Shown: positions 46,276 through 54,818 of the stretch, piece after piece | How the letters are laid out: each line of letters starts with the position of its first letter | Numbering within the stretch: the first letter of the stretch is position 1 | NCBI RefSeq assembly: GCF_008632335.1 | Contig: NZ_VWXX01000001.1 | Location: 269,290-333,289 of the forward strand | DNA: 64,000 bases | DNA from: Thiohalocapsa marina | GTDB taxonomy: Bacteria; Pseudomonadota; Gammaproteobacteria; Chromatiales; Chromatiaceae | Reading direction: 5' to 3' | Notes under the pieces: generated by a model | Told to the model about the DNA's origin: nothing | Databases searched by the model: none | Seen by the model: only the letters and a program-made list of their open reading frames with translations | Program-made: the position numbers and the translations under genes

Positions 46276-46580
46276 GGCCGCCCCTCCCCGCCCTGTGCCA
46301 GATACAGCTCGGCCGGGGCCGCCAGCACCGCCTGTGCATCCAGCACCAGAAAGCCTCCGTCGGCCAGCCGCTCGGCCATGGCACGAATCCCGGCCGCATC
46401 CTGCCCCGCACGCACCGCATCGGCCAGCTTCAGAATGACCAGCGGTGGCGGCGCGGAGGCGTCCTCCACGACAAAATGCGCCTGCACCGCCTGAAACGCA
46501 GCACTGCCCAGGGCACCACCCAGGATCGACAGCAGTACCACTACCATCGGCACGCGCCGTGACGACAGCTCAACCCCCAT
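46272..46580 (-). CDS. trbI: TrbI-like F-type conjugation protein
   Basis: 102 residues with one N-terminal membrane segment (VPMVVVLLSILGGALGSAAF). The C-terminal LADGGFLVLDAQAVLAAPAE resembles the F TrbI tail (VILVSPAVVQGAP). F TrbI influences pilus outgrowth and retraction. Its location between TraC and the signal peptidase is as in F-like operons, which supports a call that weak sequence alone would not. Overlaps traC by 11 bases. Confidence 0.7.
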   Translation of the reverse strand: MGVELSSRRVPMVVVLLSILGGALGSAAFQAVQAHFVVEDASAPPPLVILKLADAVRAGQDAAGIRAMAERLADGGFLVLDAQAVLAAPAELYLAQGGEGRP

Positions 46581-48975
46581 GTTGGCGCTCCTCGCTCAGC
46601 CGGTTGATCGCCTCCACGATGCCGAGCCCGCGCGCGCGCAGGGCATCGAGCGCGGCGACATCCTGCGGCGCCGTGCTGTAGAGGAGCCGCCGGAACGGAT
46701 CGACCACCAGCCGCCCGATGCCGCCGCCTAAGGTGGTGAGACAGAAGATCTCCGAATAGGCCCCGGCGACGGTATGCACCGTCTTCAGCAGCTCCGCCGC
46801 GGGCTCGGACAGGGGCAGGCGCTTCTCGGCGCTCAGCTGATCGATCGCCTGTGCCGGCTGCGCGAGCAGGAAGGTATTGGCGCTGTTCTCGGCGATCGCG
46901 CGTCCCACCTGATTGCCGTAGAGGTCCGCAAGCGACTGGGTCACGGTCACCGCCGCGCCGCCATACTTGCGAAAGCGCCGGTAGCCCGATTCGATGAACT
47001 TGCCCACGTCGCCGTTGGTGAGCAGATCCCAGGCCTCGTCGATGACCACGAGCTTCTGCTGCCCACGCGCGCCCAGATACATCGCCTGCTGGATCTGGTA
47101 GATCAGCTGTAGCAGCACCACCTGCTGCAGGTGCCGGCGGCTTTTGAGCTCCTCGAGTTCCAGCACCACCAGCTGATCGGTGAAGGTGATGGTGTTCGGG
47201 CCATTGAAGAAGCGCCCATACTCGCCGGCGGAGGTAAAGGAGAACAGCTGCCGGCCGACATCCTGGATGCGCGGATCCTCATCGGCGAGCAGCGCCGCGG
47301 CGATGTCGTCGACCAACATGGCCTGTCCGCGGGCATCCCAGACCGCCTTCAAGACGCGCTTGAGCCCCGCGGTGCGATAGTCCCCGAGCGGCTCGGTGGG
47401 TGCGGCCATGGCGGTGATGATGGCGGTGACCACATCGGCCTCCTCCTCCCAGCGCTGCACCAGCTCGAAGGGGTTGATGCAGAGCTCGGCTGCATCGGTG
47501 AAGGCGATGAACTGCCCGCCCAAGGCATCGCAGAGCTTCTCGTAGCTGCGCCCCACGTCCAGGATCCAGCAGCGCGCGCCGGCGCTCAGATAAGACGACA
47601 CCAGCTCGTTGGTGAAGAAGCTCTTGCCCGCGCCGGAGCTGGCCGCCACCACGGCGTTGTAGTTGCTCTGGGAGTCGAACAGCGAGAGATCCATCAACTG
47701 CCCCGAGCGCGAGAGCAGGTTGATCACGGGCGTGCCGGTGCCCTTCCAGTCGCCGAACACCGGCAGCAGCGCCACCGCATGGCGCGCGCCCAGGGTGCGG
47801 TAGCGCATCATGTCGCGCAGCGCCGCGCGGTCCGCGCCGAAGGGCAGCGCATTGAGCAACAGCGGCAGCACGAAGTAGCGGTCGCGCATGAGCTGAAAGC
47901 CCAGCTCGCGCCAGTAGGTGATGGCGTTGGAGGCCGCGGCTTGCGCCTCGGCGCGGCGGGAGAACAGCGTCAGCGACAGATAGGCCTGCAGCGGCCGATC
48001 GCCATTGTCCAGGGCGCTGAACAGGACATCGTAGCCATGCTTGCGCGCGAGCACCTCGGGCATGAATTTCGCGAGCGGCCCATAGGCGGTATTGGTCGCC
48101 CATTGGCGCTGCGTCTTCATGCGCCCGCGCAGGCGTTCCTGCTCCGGGAAATGCAGATTCAGGGTGATCAGCGCGTTGTGGCGGATACCGCGCGTCCCCG
48201 AGCGCGGATCGCCCAGGTAGCGCGTGCCGATGCCAAAGCCCACCCGATCCGGGTAGCGCTTGCAGGACAGCGTCTGCACCACCGTCTCGCCGAGCTGCAA
48301 CGCACCGGACTCCACCTCCAGCGCATGGGTGTAGTCGAGCAGCTGCTCGCGGATCAAGCGCTGCGGATCGCATTCGGGGACGATGCGCGCGCGCCAGGAG
48401 GCCTCCTCACCCCAGTTGAGCAGGGTGCCCATGAGGCGCACGTAGCGGTCGGCGGTGAGGGTACGCGGCAGCAGGCCCGCCGTGGTCAGGATCTGCTCGG
48501 CGGTGGCGCGCAGCTCGCCGACGGTCTTCAGCTCCTCCGGTGTCGCAAGCCCACTGCCGATCGGCACCTTGACGGTGATGACCACGAGCAGGTCGCGCGC
48601 GCGGATGTCGGTGCCGGGCACGAGGGGCTCGCTGACCCCGGCGCGCAGGAATGCCAGGCGCTGGCGCGTGGCCTCGCGCAGCACCGCGTCATCCAGATCG
48701 AGGCGCAGGCCGAGCATGACCGCCAGCTGCTCGTCGATATCGGGCGTCGACCACAGCGCGACCTGCATCAGCGTACCGGCCGGCCAGTCCTGGTTCAGCA
48801 GCACCGAGAGGCGCTCGGCATAGGCCTCGTCCGCGCCGGCCAGCGGCAGGCAGAGAAAGCCGAAGCCGAGCGTGTCGTCGTCGTGCTGGAACAGGCCGCT
48901 GTCGGCGTCATAGGCCAGCGCGCTGAACAGGCTGCTCGCGCGCTCGCCCTGGAACTGTCTGGCGGGATTGGTCAT
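46570..48975 (-). CDS. traC: Type IV secretion ATPase TraC (VirB4 family)
   Basis: 801 residues; powers pilus assembly at the inner membrane. The N-terminal TraC_F_IV region (GERASSLFSALAYDADSGLF) leads to Walker A ASSGAGKSFFTNEL near residue 447 and Walker B KLVVIDEAWDLL near 643. AAVTVTQSLADLYGNQVGRA and the C-terminal LTTLGGGIGRLVVDPFRRLL are typical TraC segments. ATGA overlap with the RRXRR mini-gene ahead. Confidence 0.95.
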   Translation of the reverse strand: MTNPARQFQGERASSLFSALAYDADSGLFQHDDDTLGFGFLCLPLAGADEAYAERLSVLLNQDWPAGTLMQVALWSTPDIDEQLAVMLGLRLDLDDAVLREATRQRLAFLRAGVSEPLVPGTDIRARDLLVVITVKVPIGSGLATPEELKTVGELRATAEQILTTAGLLPRTLTADRYVRLMGTLLNWGEEASWRARIVPECDPQRLIREQLLDYTHALEVESGALQLGETVVQTLSCKRYPDRVGFGIGTRYLGDPRSGTRGIRHNALITLNLHFPEQERLRGRMKTQRQWATNTAYGPLAKFMPEVLARKHGYDVLFSALDNGDRPLQAYLSLTLFSRRAEAQAAASNAITYWRELGFQLMRDRYFVLPLLLNALPFGADRAALRDMMRYRTLGARHAVALLPVFGDWKGTGTPVINLLSRSGQLMDLSLFDSQSNYNAVVAASSGAGKSFFTNELVSSYLSAGARCWILDVGRSYEKLCDALGGQFIAFTDAAELCINPFELVQRWEEEADVVTAIITAMAAPTEPLGDYRTAGLKRVLKAVWDARGQAMLVDDIAAALLADEDPRIQDVGRQLFSFTSAGEYGRFFNGPNTITFTDQLVVLELEELKSRRHLQQVVLLQLIYQIQQAMYLGARGQQKLVVIDEAWDLLTNGDVGKFIESGYRRFRKYGGAAVTVTQSLADLYGNQVGRAIAENSANTFLLAQPAQAIDQLSAEKRLPLSEPAAELLKTVHTVAGAYSEIFCLTTLGGGIGRLVVDPFRRLLYSTAPQDVAALDALRARGLGIVEAINRLSEERQHGG

Positions 48976-49190
48976 GGCTGCTCAGGGTCGCTCGGGGCCA
49001 GGGTGGTCTGGGTGAGTTGGATCAGGGGCGGGCGCTCGCGCAGCAGCCAGGCACGCCCGCGCCTGAGCAGACGGCGCGCACGGGCGGGCGCGCAGGGGGC
49101 GAGTGGTTGGCCGGCGGCATCGAGCACGGCAACCCCGGTGGGTCCGTACAGCTCGGCACCGAGCAGATGGGATCTGCGGCGACGTCGCAT
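48972..49190 (-). CDS. Stand-alone RRXRR / PLMP-like domain mini-protein
   Basis: 72 residues from ATG 49190 with GGAG upstream. VAVLDAAGQPLAPCAPARAR, RLLRRGRAWLLRERPPLIQL follows the RRXRR domain pattern (VLD-x-GKPL-x-P-x-xPARAR-x-LL-x-xGRA-x-V-x-R-x-PF-IQL). In IscB/IsrB-type nucleases that domain forms the N-terminal PLMP segment. Here it is alone, with no RuvC or HNH parts, and it is tightly coupled to traC. Its role in a conjugation operon is unknown; nucleic-acid binding is a reasonable guess. The 197 bases between it and traA hold no gene. Confidence 0.7.
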   Translation of the reverse strand: MRRRRRSHLLGAELYGPTGVAVLDAAGQPLAPCAPARARRLLRRGRAWLLRERPPLIQLTQTTLAPSDPEQP

Positions 49191-49387
49191 GGGCAGTACT
49201 CCGGGAAACGGCAAGGACAAGACACGCGCGCTCAGCCAAGACTCTGGCGAGCGCCTGGGTGACCAGGATGATCTGGATGACCTGGATAGGTCAGGGGAGG
49301 CGGTTTCCCGCCCAGGCTCGGCGCTCGGGCCGGTCAGTCAGCAGCAGTGAAGGGTGCGGTCGCGGCGAATCGGGCGGCGGACGGCGC

Positions 49388-49759
49388 TCAGAGGGTGATC
49401 GGCAGCGTTGCCGAGACCACCGCGTCGATGATGTCCGGGGCCATGAAGATGCCCAGGCCCGCGGCGATGCCGATGGCGAAGGACATGATGGACTGGCGCG
49501 CGACACCGGCGATCAGGCCGACGATGATGAAGGCGATGGCGATGATGCGACCGAGCAGACCGGTCATCCAGCCGATCAGCATGTCGTAGGTGGCCTGGAA
49601 CTCGGTGCCGCCGGTACCGGCCAGGACCGGTTCGGGAGCGAGGAGCGCAAGGCCGACCAGGGACAGCGCAGTGGCCGTGAGCAACAGCTTCGACGACCGG
49701 GCGGCCGGGCGAACAGCGCTGTAGTGCGGTTGAGTGTCAGTCAGGGGGATAGGAGTCAC
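49388..49759 (-). CDS. traA: F-type pilin TraA
   Basis: 123 residues from the GTG at 49759, chosen for its GGAGAG site. Earlier in-frame starts at 49831 and 49849 would make an improbable leader. About 50 residues of leader end in LLLTATALSLVGLALLAPEP-VLA, matching the unusually long leader of F pilin. The mature part (GTGGTEFQATYDMLIGWMTG, two hydrophobic helices, SFAIGIAAGLGIFMAPDIID) is pilin-like. In F operons traA comes first, before traL; here it lies between traV and traC. Confidence 0.82.
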   Translation of the reverse strand: MTPIPLTDTQPHYSAVRPAARSSKLLLTATALSLVGLALLAPEPVLAGTGGTEFQATYDMLIGWMTGLLGRIIAIAFIIVGLIAGVARQSIMSFAIGIAAGLGIFMAPDIIDAVVSATLPITL

Positions 49760-49845
49760 AGTGCTCTCCGGGTTGGGGGTGAATCGGCGCAGGGCGCCGG
49801 GGTTGGTCAGGGGATACAGTTGCGATCGCATCCAGGGCCTCGGGC

Positions 49846-50304
49846 TCACTGACGGCCGGATGTCACCGCGCGCGGCTCGATCTGCAGGGGCCGCAGCACC
49901 AGGGTCGCGTTGCGTGTCGCGGGATCATCCAACTGCCAGCGCTGCGGCTGGACCTCGGTGTAGACGAAGCTCGCGCCATGCAGATTGCCGTTTGCGTCCT
50001 CCCAGGGGGCGATCCACAGGCGCATGATCCGGGCCGGCTCGCGCCGGGGCGTGGGCGCGGAGGTCTGCGCGAGGGCGGCGGTCTTGGGCGCTTGAGCGCG
50101 CGCCTTGGCTGGGCCGGACTTCGCCTGTTTTCGGGTCTTCTTCGCAGCAGCAGGTTGATAGGCCTGCAGGGAGTCGAGCACGCCGGCCGGGCGATCCGCT
50201 GCAGGGTCGGAAACAGTGCTTGGTGTGGTGGATGCGCAGCCGCCCAACGACAGCGCAAGGGCCGCCGTCAGCAGGACGCCCGTTGTCGAGACAGACAGAC
50301 TCAT
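49846..50304 (-). CDS. TraV-like outer-membrane lipoprotein, C-terminal half
   Basis: 152 residues from ATG 50304. Signal peptide with lipobox LSLGGC. A basic, Ala-rich low-complexity middle (KKTRKQAKSGPAKARAQAPK) leads to ARIMRLWIAPWEDANGNLHG and ASFVYTEVQPQRW, corresponding to the C-terminal block of F TraV (ALWIAPYIDNQDVYH). TraV anchors the TraK/TraB core complex. The N-terminal Cys block of TraV is instead in the preceding small lipoprotein, and the two genes overlap by ATGA. Confidence 0.75.
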   Translation of the reverse strand: MSLSVSTTGVLLTAALALSLGGCASTTPSTVSDPAADRPAGVLDSLQAYQPAAAKKTRKQAKSGPAKARAQAPKTAALAQTSAPTPRREPARIMRLWIAPWEDANGNLHGASFVYTEVQPQRWQLDDPATRNATLVLRPLQIEPRAVTSGRQ

Positions 50305-50519
50305 CGTTGCTTCTCCTGCCGAGCCAACCGCTCGGCCGGCGGCGGGCCGGCGTGGTTGGTCAGCGCATAGACGTCGGAGGTGGACAGACACAGCGGGCGG
50401 CTCGGCAGGCCCTCGCAGGCGTAGTGCTTCTGGCCTCCGAGACCACCGGCACAGCCGCTCAGGGCCGTTGTCACGATCAGGGCTAGGATCAAAGCGGGAA
50501 TCAGGACACTCGGACGCAT
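50301..50519 (-). CDS. TraV-like small lipoprotein, N-terminal half
   Basis: 72 residues with signal peptide and lipobox ALSGC. The mature part KHYACEGLPSRPLCLSTSD-VYALTN matches the Cys block near the N-terminus of TraV (C-x-G-x5-C-x-S-x-x-x-x-Y). Starts 3 bases after dsbC stops; its own stop overlaps the next lipoprotein gene. Together the two cover what is usually one TraV protein. Confidence 0.65.
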   Translation of the reverse strand: MRPSVLIPALILALIVTTALSGCAGGLGGQKHYACEGLPSRPLCLSTSDVYALTNHAGPPPAERLARQEKQR

Positions 50520-50522
50520 TGG

Positions 50523-51320
50523 TTACTCCCCCGCCAGCCAGGCCTGCAGCTGCTCCGGCACGCCCTGATGCAAGCGCCCGTCGGGGGCGATCAGCAGCGG
50601 TACCTGCTCCACCCCGAGCAGCTGCGCCGTGATCAGGGCGCGTACCAGGGGCTGGGTATCGCAGTCGGGCGCGGGGGTCGGCAGATCCGTCGAGGTCGCC
50701 TGCAGCAGGGCCGACCAGGCCACCGCCCGGTCCGCGGCGCAATGGATCTGCCGCGCGGCCTGCACCGAGGCCTTGCCGCCGATGGGCAGCAGCACGACGT
50801 TCGCCTCGATGCCCTCGGTGTTCAGCGTCTGCAGCAGATCCCGGCAGTGTGGGCAGAGCGGATCGACAAAGACCCAGACGGGGGCCTCAGGGGCCGGCGA
50901 GGACGCGCTCTCGGCGCCGTCTTCGCGGTCAGTCGGCCCTGCCGCCGCGCCCTGCCCAGCCCCCTGCCCCGCGCCGCTGCGAAAGGCGCCAAGCTCAGTG
51001 GCATCCAGCGGCAGGCGCGTCAGGTCGATGCGCCCGGCCAGCGCCGAGGCCTCGGCGACGGAGGCGAGCCGCTCGCCGTGCCAGAGGTCCCAGGCGGGAC
51101 CCGTGAGCACATAGCGACCGTTGCCGGCGAGGAAGAATTGCTGACCATCGGCCTCGATCATCTGCACGCCGGTGCCGGGCAGCTGCACGGAGGCCTCCAT
51201 CGGCGCCGCAAGCCAACTCAGGGTAGGCGGCAAGGACGGTGCGGCCTCACTGCCAGTCGCCACCAGGGCCAGGGCGACGGTCGCGGGAAGCGCGCGCGGG
51301 TATCTCGGTGTTCGTCTCAT
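50523..51320 (-). CDS. DsbC-like periplasmic thiol-disulfide isomerase
   Basis: 265 residues from ATG 51320; signal peptide to about TGSEA. After a DsbC-type N-terminal strand region (GVQMIEADGQQFFLAGNGRY) the thioredoxin fold has the active site FVDPLCPHCRDLL and the cis-Pro region LGVEQVPLLIAPDGRL. A Gly/Ala-rich linker (SGAGQGAGQGAAAG) separates the two. It likely shuffles disulfides in TraU, TraN and TrbC-TraW of the same operon. Longer in-frame extension upstream overlaps traB and is not protein-like. Confidence 0.88.
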   Translation of the reverse strand: MRRTPRYPRALPATVALALVATGSEAAPSLPPTLSWLAAPMEASVQLPGTGVQMIEADGQQFFLAGNGRYVLTGPAWDLWHGERLASVAEASALAGRIDLTRLPLDATELGAFRSGAGQGAGQGAAAGPTDREDGAESASSPAPEAPVWVFVDPLCPHCRDLLQTLNTEGIEANVVLLPIGGKASVQAARQIHCAADRAVAWSALLQATSTDLPTPAPDCDTQPLVRALITAQLLGVEQVPLLIAPDGRLHQGVPEQLQAWLAGE

Positions 51321-51376
51321 CGGTGTCCTCTGTCCTGCATGCTTGAACCTTGTCTGTCGGCGCACGGTTGTCCGAA

Positions 51377-52684
51377 TCACTTCAGCTTCAGCCCCACGCC
51401 GCGGTTGAGGATGACCTCCACCCCACGTCCGGCGTCGACCTCCAGCACCGGGAAGATCGTCTCGGCCAGGTCCAGGTAGTATTCGGCGAGCCGGTCCAGG
51501 GCCTTGCCCGTGCCGGCGATGGCCGCACCCTGCAGCGCCTCGCCCGAGAACACCTGCTGGTAGGGCACCGTGCTGCCACCCGTGCTGACGGTGGCGACGG
51601 GGACGGTGCTGAAGAGCTGGCTGAAGCCCTGCAGGAAGCTCACCTGCATCGCCCGGCCGATGATCTGGCCCTGTTTGTTCACCAGCCGTCCGCGCACGCC
51701 GACCTTGCCGTCCTCGCCAACGGCATAGCCGTCGATGGCCACCTCGATGGTGCGCCCGTCGGTGCGGATGCAGTTGATCGACTCGGCGCGCAGATACACC
51801 CGCTCCGAGCCCAGGTCGCCATAGCCGCCGACCAGCAGGAAGCACTCGCGCACATCGCTCTGGAAGCGGTTCGGCAGGATCGCCTCGTGCTTCAGGCGCA
51901 GCAGCGCCGGATAGGGATCCTGGCGCGCGGCGCGCCCGGTGGGCGCGTCCATGCCCGAGAGCAGGACACCGCGCAGGATGCTGCCCGCGGGGATGCGCAC
52001 ATCGGGGATCTCCTCCTCCACGGGCTCGGCAGGCAGTCCCTCCTGCTGCACGCGGCGGATGCTGAGGGGTTTCAGCGCCACCTCGGGCGTATTGGCCGGC
52101 TCCGAGCGCACCGCGGGCGGGGGGTCGAAGATCTGCTGCAGCGCCTGGGGATCGGACAAGGGCGGGCGCGGTGGCGTGGCGGGCGACGGAAGGGCTGTGC
52201 CCCGTGGCGTGCCTTGTGCTGTGCCGGACTCGGAGGGCGCTGGTGGCAGAAATAGACCGTCCGGTGTCGCGGCCGTCTGCGTCGGTCGCACGGCCAGATC
52301 GCTGCGCAGCGCGGCGATCTCTGTGCGCAGCGTTTTCAGATCCGCCTCGCGCTCGCGGCGCAGCGTCTCCAGCAGCTTCGCCTGCTTGCCGTCGTCCGCG
52401 ACGCTCAGGCCCACCTTCTCCAGGTTGTAGGCGATGGTGCGCACCTCGCCTTCGAGCGCATTCAGCCGCCGCCCGAGCCCGTCGATGCCCAGATCCCGCG
52501 GATCGACATCGGTGAGGATGTTGGAGACCAGCCGACGGCGCTGCTCGGCTTCCTGCTGCCCGTCATCGGGCGCCGTGGCCATCAGCAGCGCCAGGGTCCC
52601 GACCACCGCCGCGCCGCCGCCGAGGGTGAGCCACTGGCGGGTCTTGGGCGAGAACGACTGCCAGGTGTCGCTGAGTCCGGCCAT
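51377..52684 (-). CDS. traB: Type IV secretion core protein TraB (VirB10 family)
   Basis: 435 residues spanning both membranes. One inner-membrane helix (WLTLGGGAAVVGTLALLMAT, about 18-37), a coiled-coil stretch (LLETLRREREADLKTLRTEI), and a Pro-rich linker. The VirB10-like barrel domain follows: GSILRGVLLSGMDAPTGRAA, FLLVGGYGDLGSERVYLRAE and RGRLVNKQGQIIGRAM. ATGA overlap with traK shows coupling. Confidence 0.92.
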   Translation of the reverse strand: MAGLSDTWQSFSPKTRQWLTLGGGAAVVGTLALLMATAPDDGQQEAEQRRRLVSNILTDVDPRDLGIDGLGRRLNALEGEVRTIAYNLEKVGLSVADDGKQAKLLETLRREREADLKTLRTEIAALRSDLAVRPTQTAATPDGLFLPPAPSESGTAQGTPRGTALPSPATPPRPPLSDPQALQQIFDPPPAVRSEPANTPEVALKPLSIRRVQQEGLPAEPVEEEIPDVRIPAGSILRGVLLSGMDAPTGRAARQDPYPALLRLKHEAILPNRFQSDVRECFLLVGGYGDLGSERVYLRAESINCIRTDGRTIEVAIDGYAVGEDGKVGVRGRLVNKQGQIIGRAMQVSFLQGFSQLFSTVPVATVSTGGSTVPYQQVFSGEALQGAAIAGTGKALDRLAEYYLDLAETIFPVLEVDAGRGVEVILNRGVGLKLK

Positions 52685-53637
52685 CAGTGGTCCGTCTCCG
52701 GGAAGGCGCCCAGCAAGGACTCCGTGGGCGACTCGCCAAGCACAGCGCCTGCCGAGCCGTCCTGCCTCGCATCCGCCGAGCGCACGGCGAGCAGCAGCCC
52801 CGTCTCCATGCCCGGCAGCAGCCGGGTTTCAGGCCAGGCGGCCACTGCGGCGATGGGCCGATCGGAACGCAGATGGCAGCTGCGCTCATCGATCGGGATG
52901 GGCATGTCGCCGGTATTGCGCAGCGACACGCGAACCAGGGTCAGCGCGCCGCCTTCGAGCACCTGCTCGGTTTTGGGCTTGAGCCCCGGCACGGCGCAGT
53001 GCACGGCCTCCGTCGCGCGCGCTCGGCGCGGCTGATAGCCGGGCGGCACCTTACCGAGGGCCAGGGCGCGCAGGGCGTCGGTCAGTGCTTCGACGTAAGG
53101 CTTGGGCTCGCGACCAAGGCCCGTGAGGGCGGTCTCCGCCAGCAAGGGGGCCGTCAGCGCGGCCTCGGCGGTGCGAATGGGCTTGGGCTGGAATGGCTGC
53201 ACCCCAGGCACGACGAGGCGGATCTCCCGCGGCGGCACCCGGCGCGGGGCGATGGTCAGCCCGATGGTGGTGCGCGCATCATCGGCATCGGTGATGTAGA
53301 GCGTCGCCGGGGTCTCGACGGCGGTGGCGACATAGAGCACGTTGCCGTCGATCTCGGTGGTGACGCCGGAGACGGTGCGCACCGAGGGGCGACTGAAGGG
53401 CGTGACGATGCGGTTGAGATGATCGACGGCAAGCTCCAGCACGGCGTTGGCGCCCGGTGAGACGGTCACCGTGCGCGGACCGAGCTCCAGCACCGGATGG
53501 CTGTCGTCCGCCTTGCCCTCCAGGGCCGTGGCGGAGGCGGTGCGCAAGAACGGACTGTCGGCCTGCGCGAGCATGGGCAGCGCCGCAAGGAGCAGTGCCG
53601 CACCGAGCGGCGTCTTGGTCAAGGTGTCGTGTGGCAT
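52684..53637 (-). CDS. traK: Type IV secretion core protein TraK (secretin-like, VirB9 role)
   Basis: 317 residues from ATG 53637; signal peptide MPHDTLTKTPLGAALLLAAL ending near LAQA. The TraK block is visible: TVTVSPGANAVLELAVDHLN, RIVTPFSRPSVRTVSG and VLYVATAVETPATLYITD. The C-terminal half carries an immunoglobulin-like segment (EGGALTLVRVSLRNTGDMPI). It forms the outer-membrane ring with TraV and TraB. Confidence 0.9.
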   Translation of the reverse strand: MPHDTLTKTPLGAALLLAALPMLAQADSPFLRTASATALEGKADDSHPVLELGPRTVTVSPGANAVLELAVDHLNRIVTPFSRPSVRTVSGVTTEIDGNVLYVATAVETPATLYITDADDARTTIGLTIAPRRVPPREIRLVVPGVQPFQPKPIRTAEAALTAPLLAETALTGLGREPKPYVEALTDALRALALGKVPPGYQPRRARATEAVHCAVPGLKPKTEQVLEGGALTLVRVSLRNTGDMPIPIDERSCHLRSDRPIAAVAAWPETRLLPGMETGLLLAVRSADARQDGSAGAVLGESPTESLLGAFPETDH

Positions 53638-53647
53638 CAGGCCCTCC

Positions 53648-54223
53648 TCAGGGCTGTGACTGGCTGCGCGGGCTGCCGGGATAGACATCGAGATGCGTGA
53701 TCACCGGGCGGTAGTGGCGGAAGGCCACGCGCACCTCAAAGGTGCGCTGCTGTCGCACCGGCTTGGAGGCCGGTCCCGCGCTCACCTGCATGCCGGTGAC
53801 GAAGAAGGTGTCGCTCTGCGCGTCGTGGTGCAGGGCATTGGGCGAGAAGTGCATGGAGACGCGCTCGCGCTTGATCGCCTCGACCTGCTCGCCGATGACG
53901 TCGATGACCTCACGGCGCAGCGGGGGTGCGAGCAGGGGCTCCAGCGCCGACTGGATGAAGTCCGCCGAGCCCGCGCCGACGTTGCCGAGCAGTTCGGCAA
54001 CATAGACCGCCCAGGACTCCTTGACCTCGCGGCTCGCGCTGTCGCGGGCGACATTGACCTGCCCCTCCAGGATCGGCGGCACCAGCACCACGGTGCGGTC
54101 GGCCCGCACCAGGGCGAGCAGGGTGAGCAGGTTGGTGATGAGCAGCAGTGCCACGGCGATGCGGTGGAAGCGGTTCTCCAGCGTGATGCCGCGCCAGGTC
54201 TGGGTCAGCGTGCGCATATCCAT
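53648..54223 (-). CDS. traE: Conjugation protein TraE (VirB8-like role)
   Basis: 191 residues from ATG 54223; a Met two codons on is the alternative. One N-terminal helix (IAVALLLITNLLTLLALVRA) followed by an NTF2-like periplasmic domain: REVKESWAVYVAELLGNVGA, RERVSMHFSPNALHHDAQSD and RTFEVRVAFRHYRPVITHLD. It scaffolds the pilus assembly complex. Upstream residues to 54307 are in frame but overlap traL and are not needed. Confidence 0.88.
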   Translation of the reverse strand: MDMRTLTQTWRGITLENRFHRIAVALLLITNLLTLLALVRADRTVVLVPPILEGQVNVARDSASREVKESWAVYVAELLGNVGAGSADFIQSALEPLLAPPLRREVIDVIGEQVEAIKRERVSMHFSPNALHHDAQSDTFFVTGMQVSAGPASKPVRQQRTFEVRVAFRHYRPVITHLDVYPGSPRSQSQP

Positions 54224-54231
54224 CGCGAGCC

Positions 54232-54513
54232 TCAGGCGCGCCAGCGGCGGCTGAAGGGGTTGGGACAGCTGCGAGCCGTCAGCGGCAGCAGCCCGTGCCA
54301 GTAGCACCAGTGCAGCGCGAAGCCGTCGGGGCGGCTGTCGCGAAAACGCCCATAGAGGCGCGAGAGCACGAAGCCGATGACGAGAAAGAGCCAGAGCCGG
54401 TCGGACAGGATGCCGATTACCAGCATGAGGATCAGCGGGATCAGGTCATCGAGCCGCCATAACAGCAGTGATGGCGGCTCATCCACGCCCTGGGGCAGTT
54501 CCAACGGTTGCAT
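54232..54513 (-). CDS. traL: Conjugation protein TraL (VirB3-like)
   Basis: 93 residues. LLLWRLDDLIPLILMLVIGI matches the L-D-E/D-L-I-P entry to the first membrane helix, LWLFLVIGFVLSRLYGRFRD the second helix, and LHWCYWHGLLPLTARSCPNP the C-terminal F TraL-like tail with R-x-W. First gene of the transfer operon as seen here; its promoter must lie in 54514-54818. Confidence 0.85.
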   Translation of the reverse strand: MQPLELPQGVDEPPSLLLWRLDDLIPLILMLVIGILSDRLWLFLVIGFVLSRLYGRFRDSRPDGFALHWCYWHGLLPLTARSCPNPFSRRWRA

Positions 54514-54818
54514 GCATCTCGCCTCCGGTTGTCAGGTGGCGATAGGGTGCCGGGATCAACCGTTGCCCGCGACCGCGAAAGCTCGCTCTACAGACCCACC
54601 TTTCCCGAGAGGCTGTCCAGGGACACACTCGTCTATGGACACCAGCGGGCATCTTCTTCGATGAGCCCGTGCTGGCTGCCACAGCACGGCTGATGGCCGC
54701 GATCGGTCTTGGGCTGCTTTTGCGGTTGCGCGGTGCCTGTGCCACCATCGAGACGGCGCCCCGTGGCACCTGAGCGGGGGCTGCCGACAAAGGTCAACCG
54801 AGATTGAGCGAGGTGCGC
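54514..54818. other. Divergent spacer between traL and the PH-domain gene
   Basis: Contains the promoters of both flanking genes by position, but no convincing hexamer pair was found. Short open frames here lack protein-like composition. No repeats or tRNA. Confidence 0.4.

Noticed and set aside
47131..49350. Plus-strand open frame of 739 codons
   Set aside because: Antisense shadow of traC; no domain pattern of its own.
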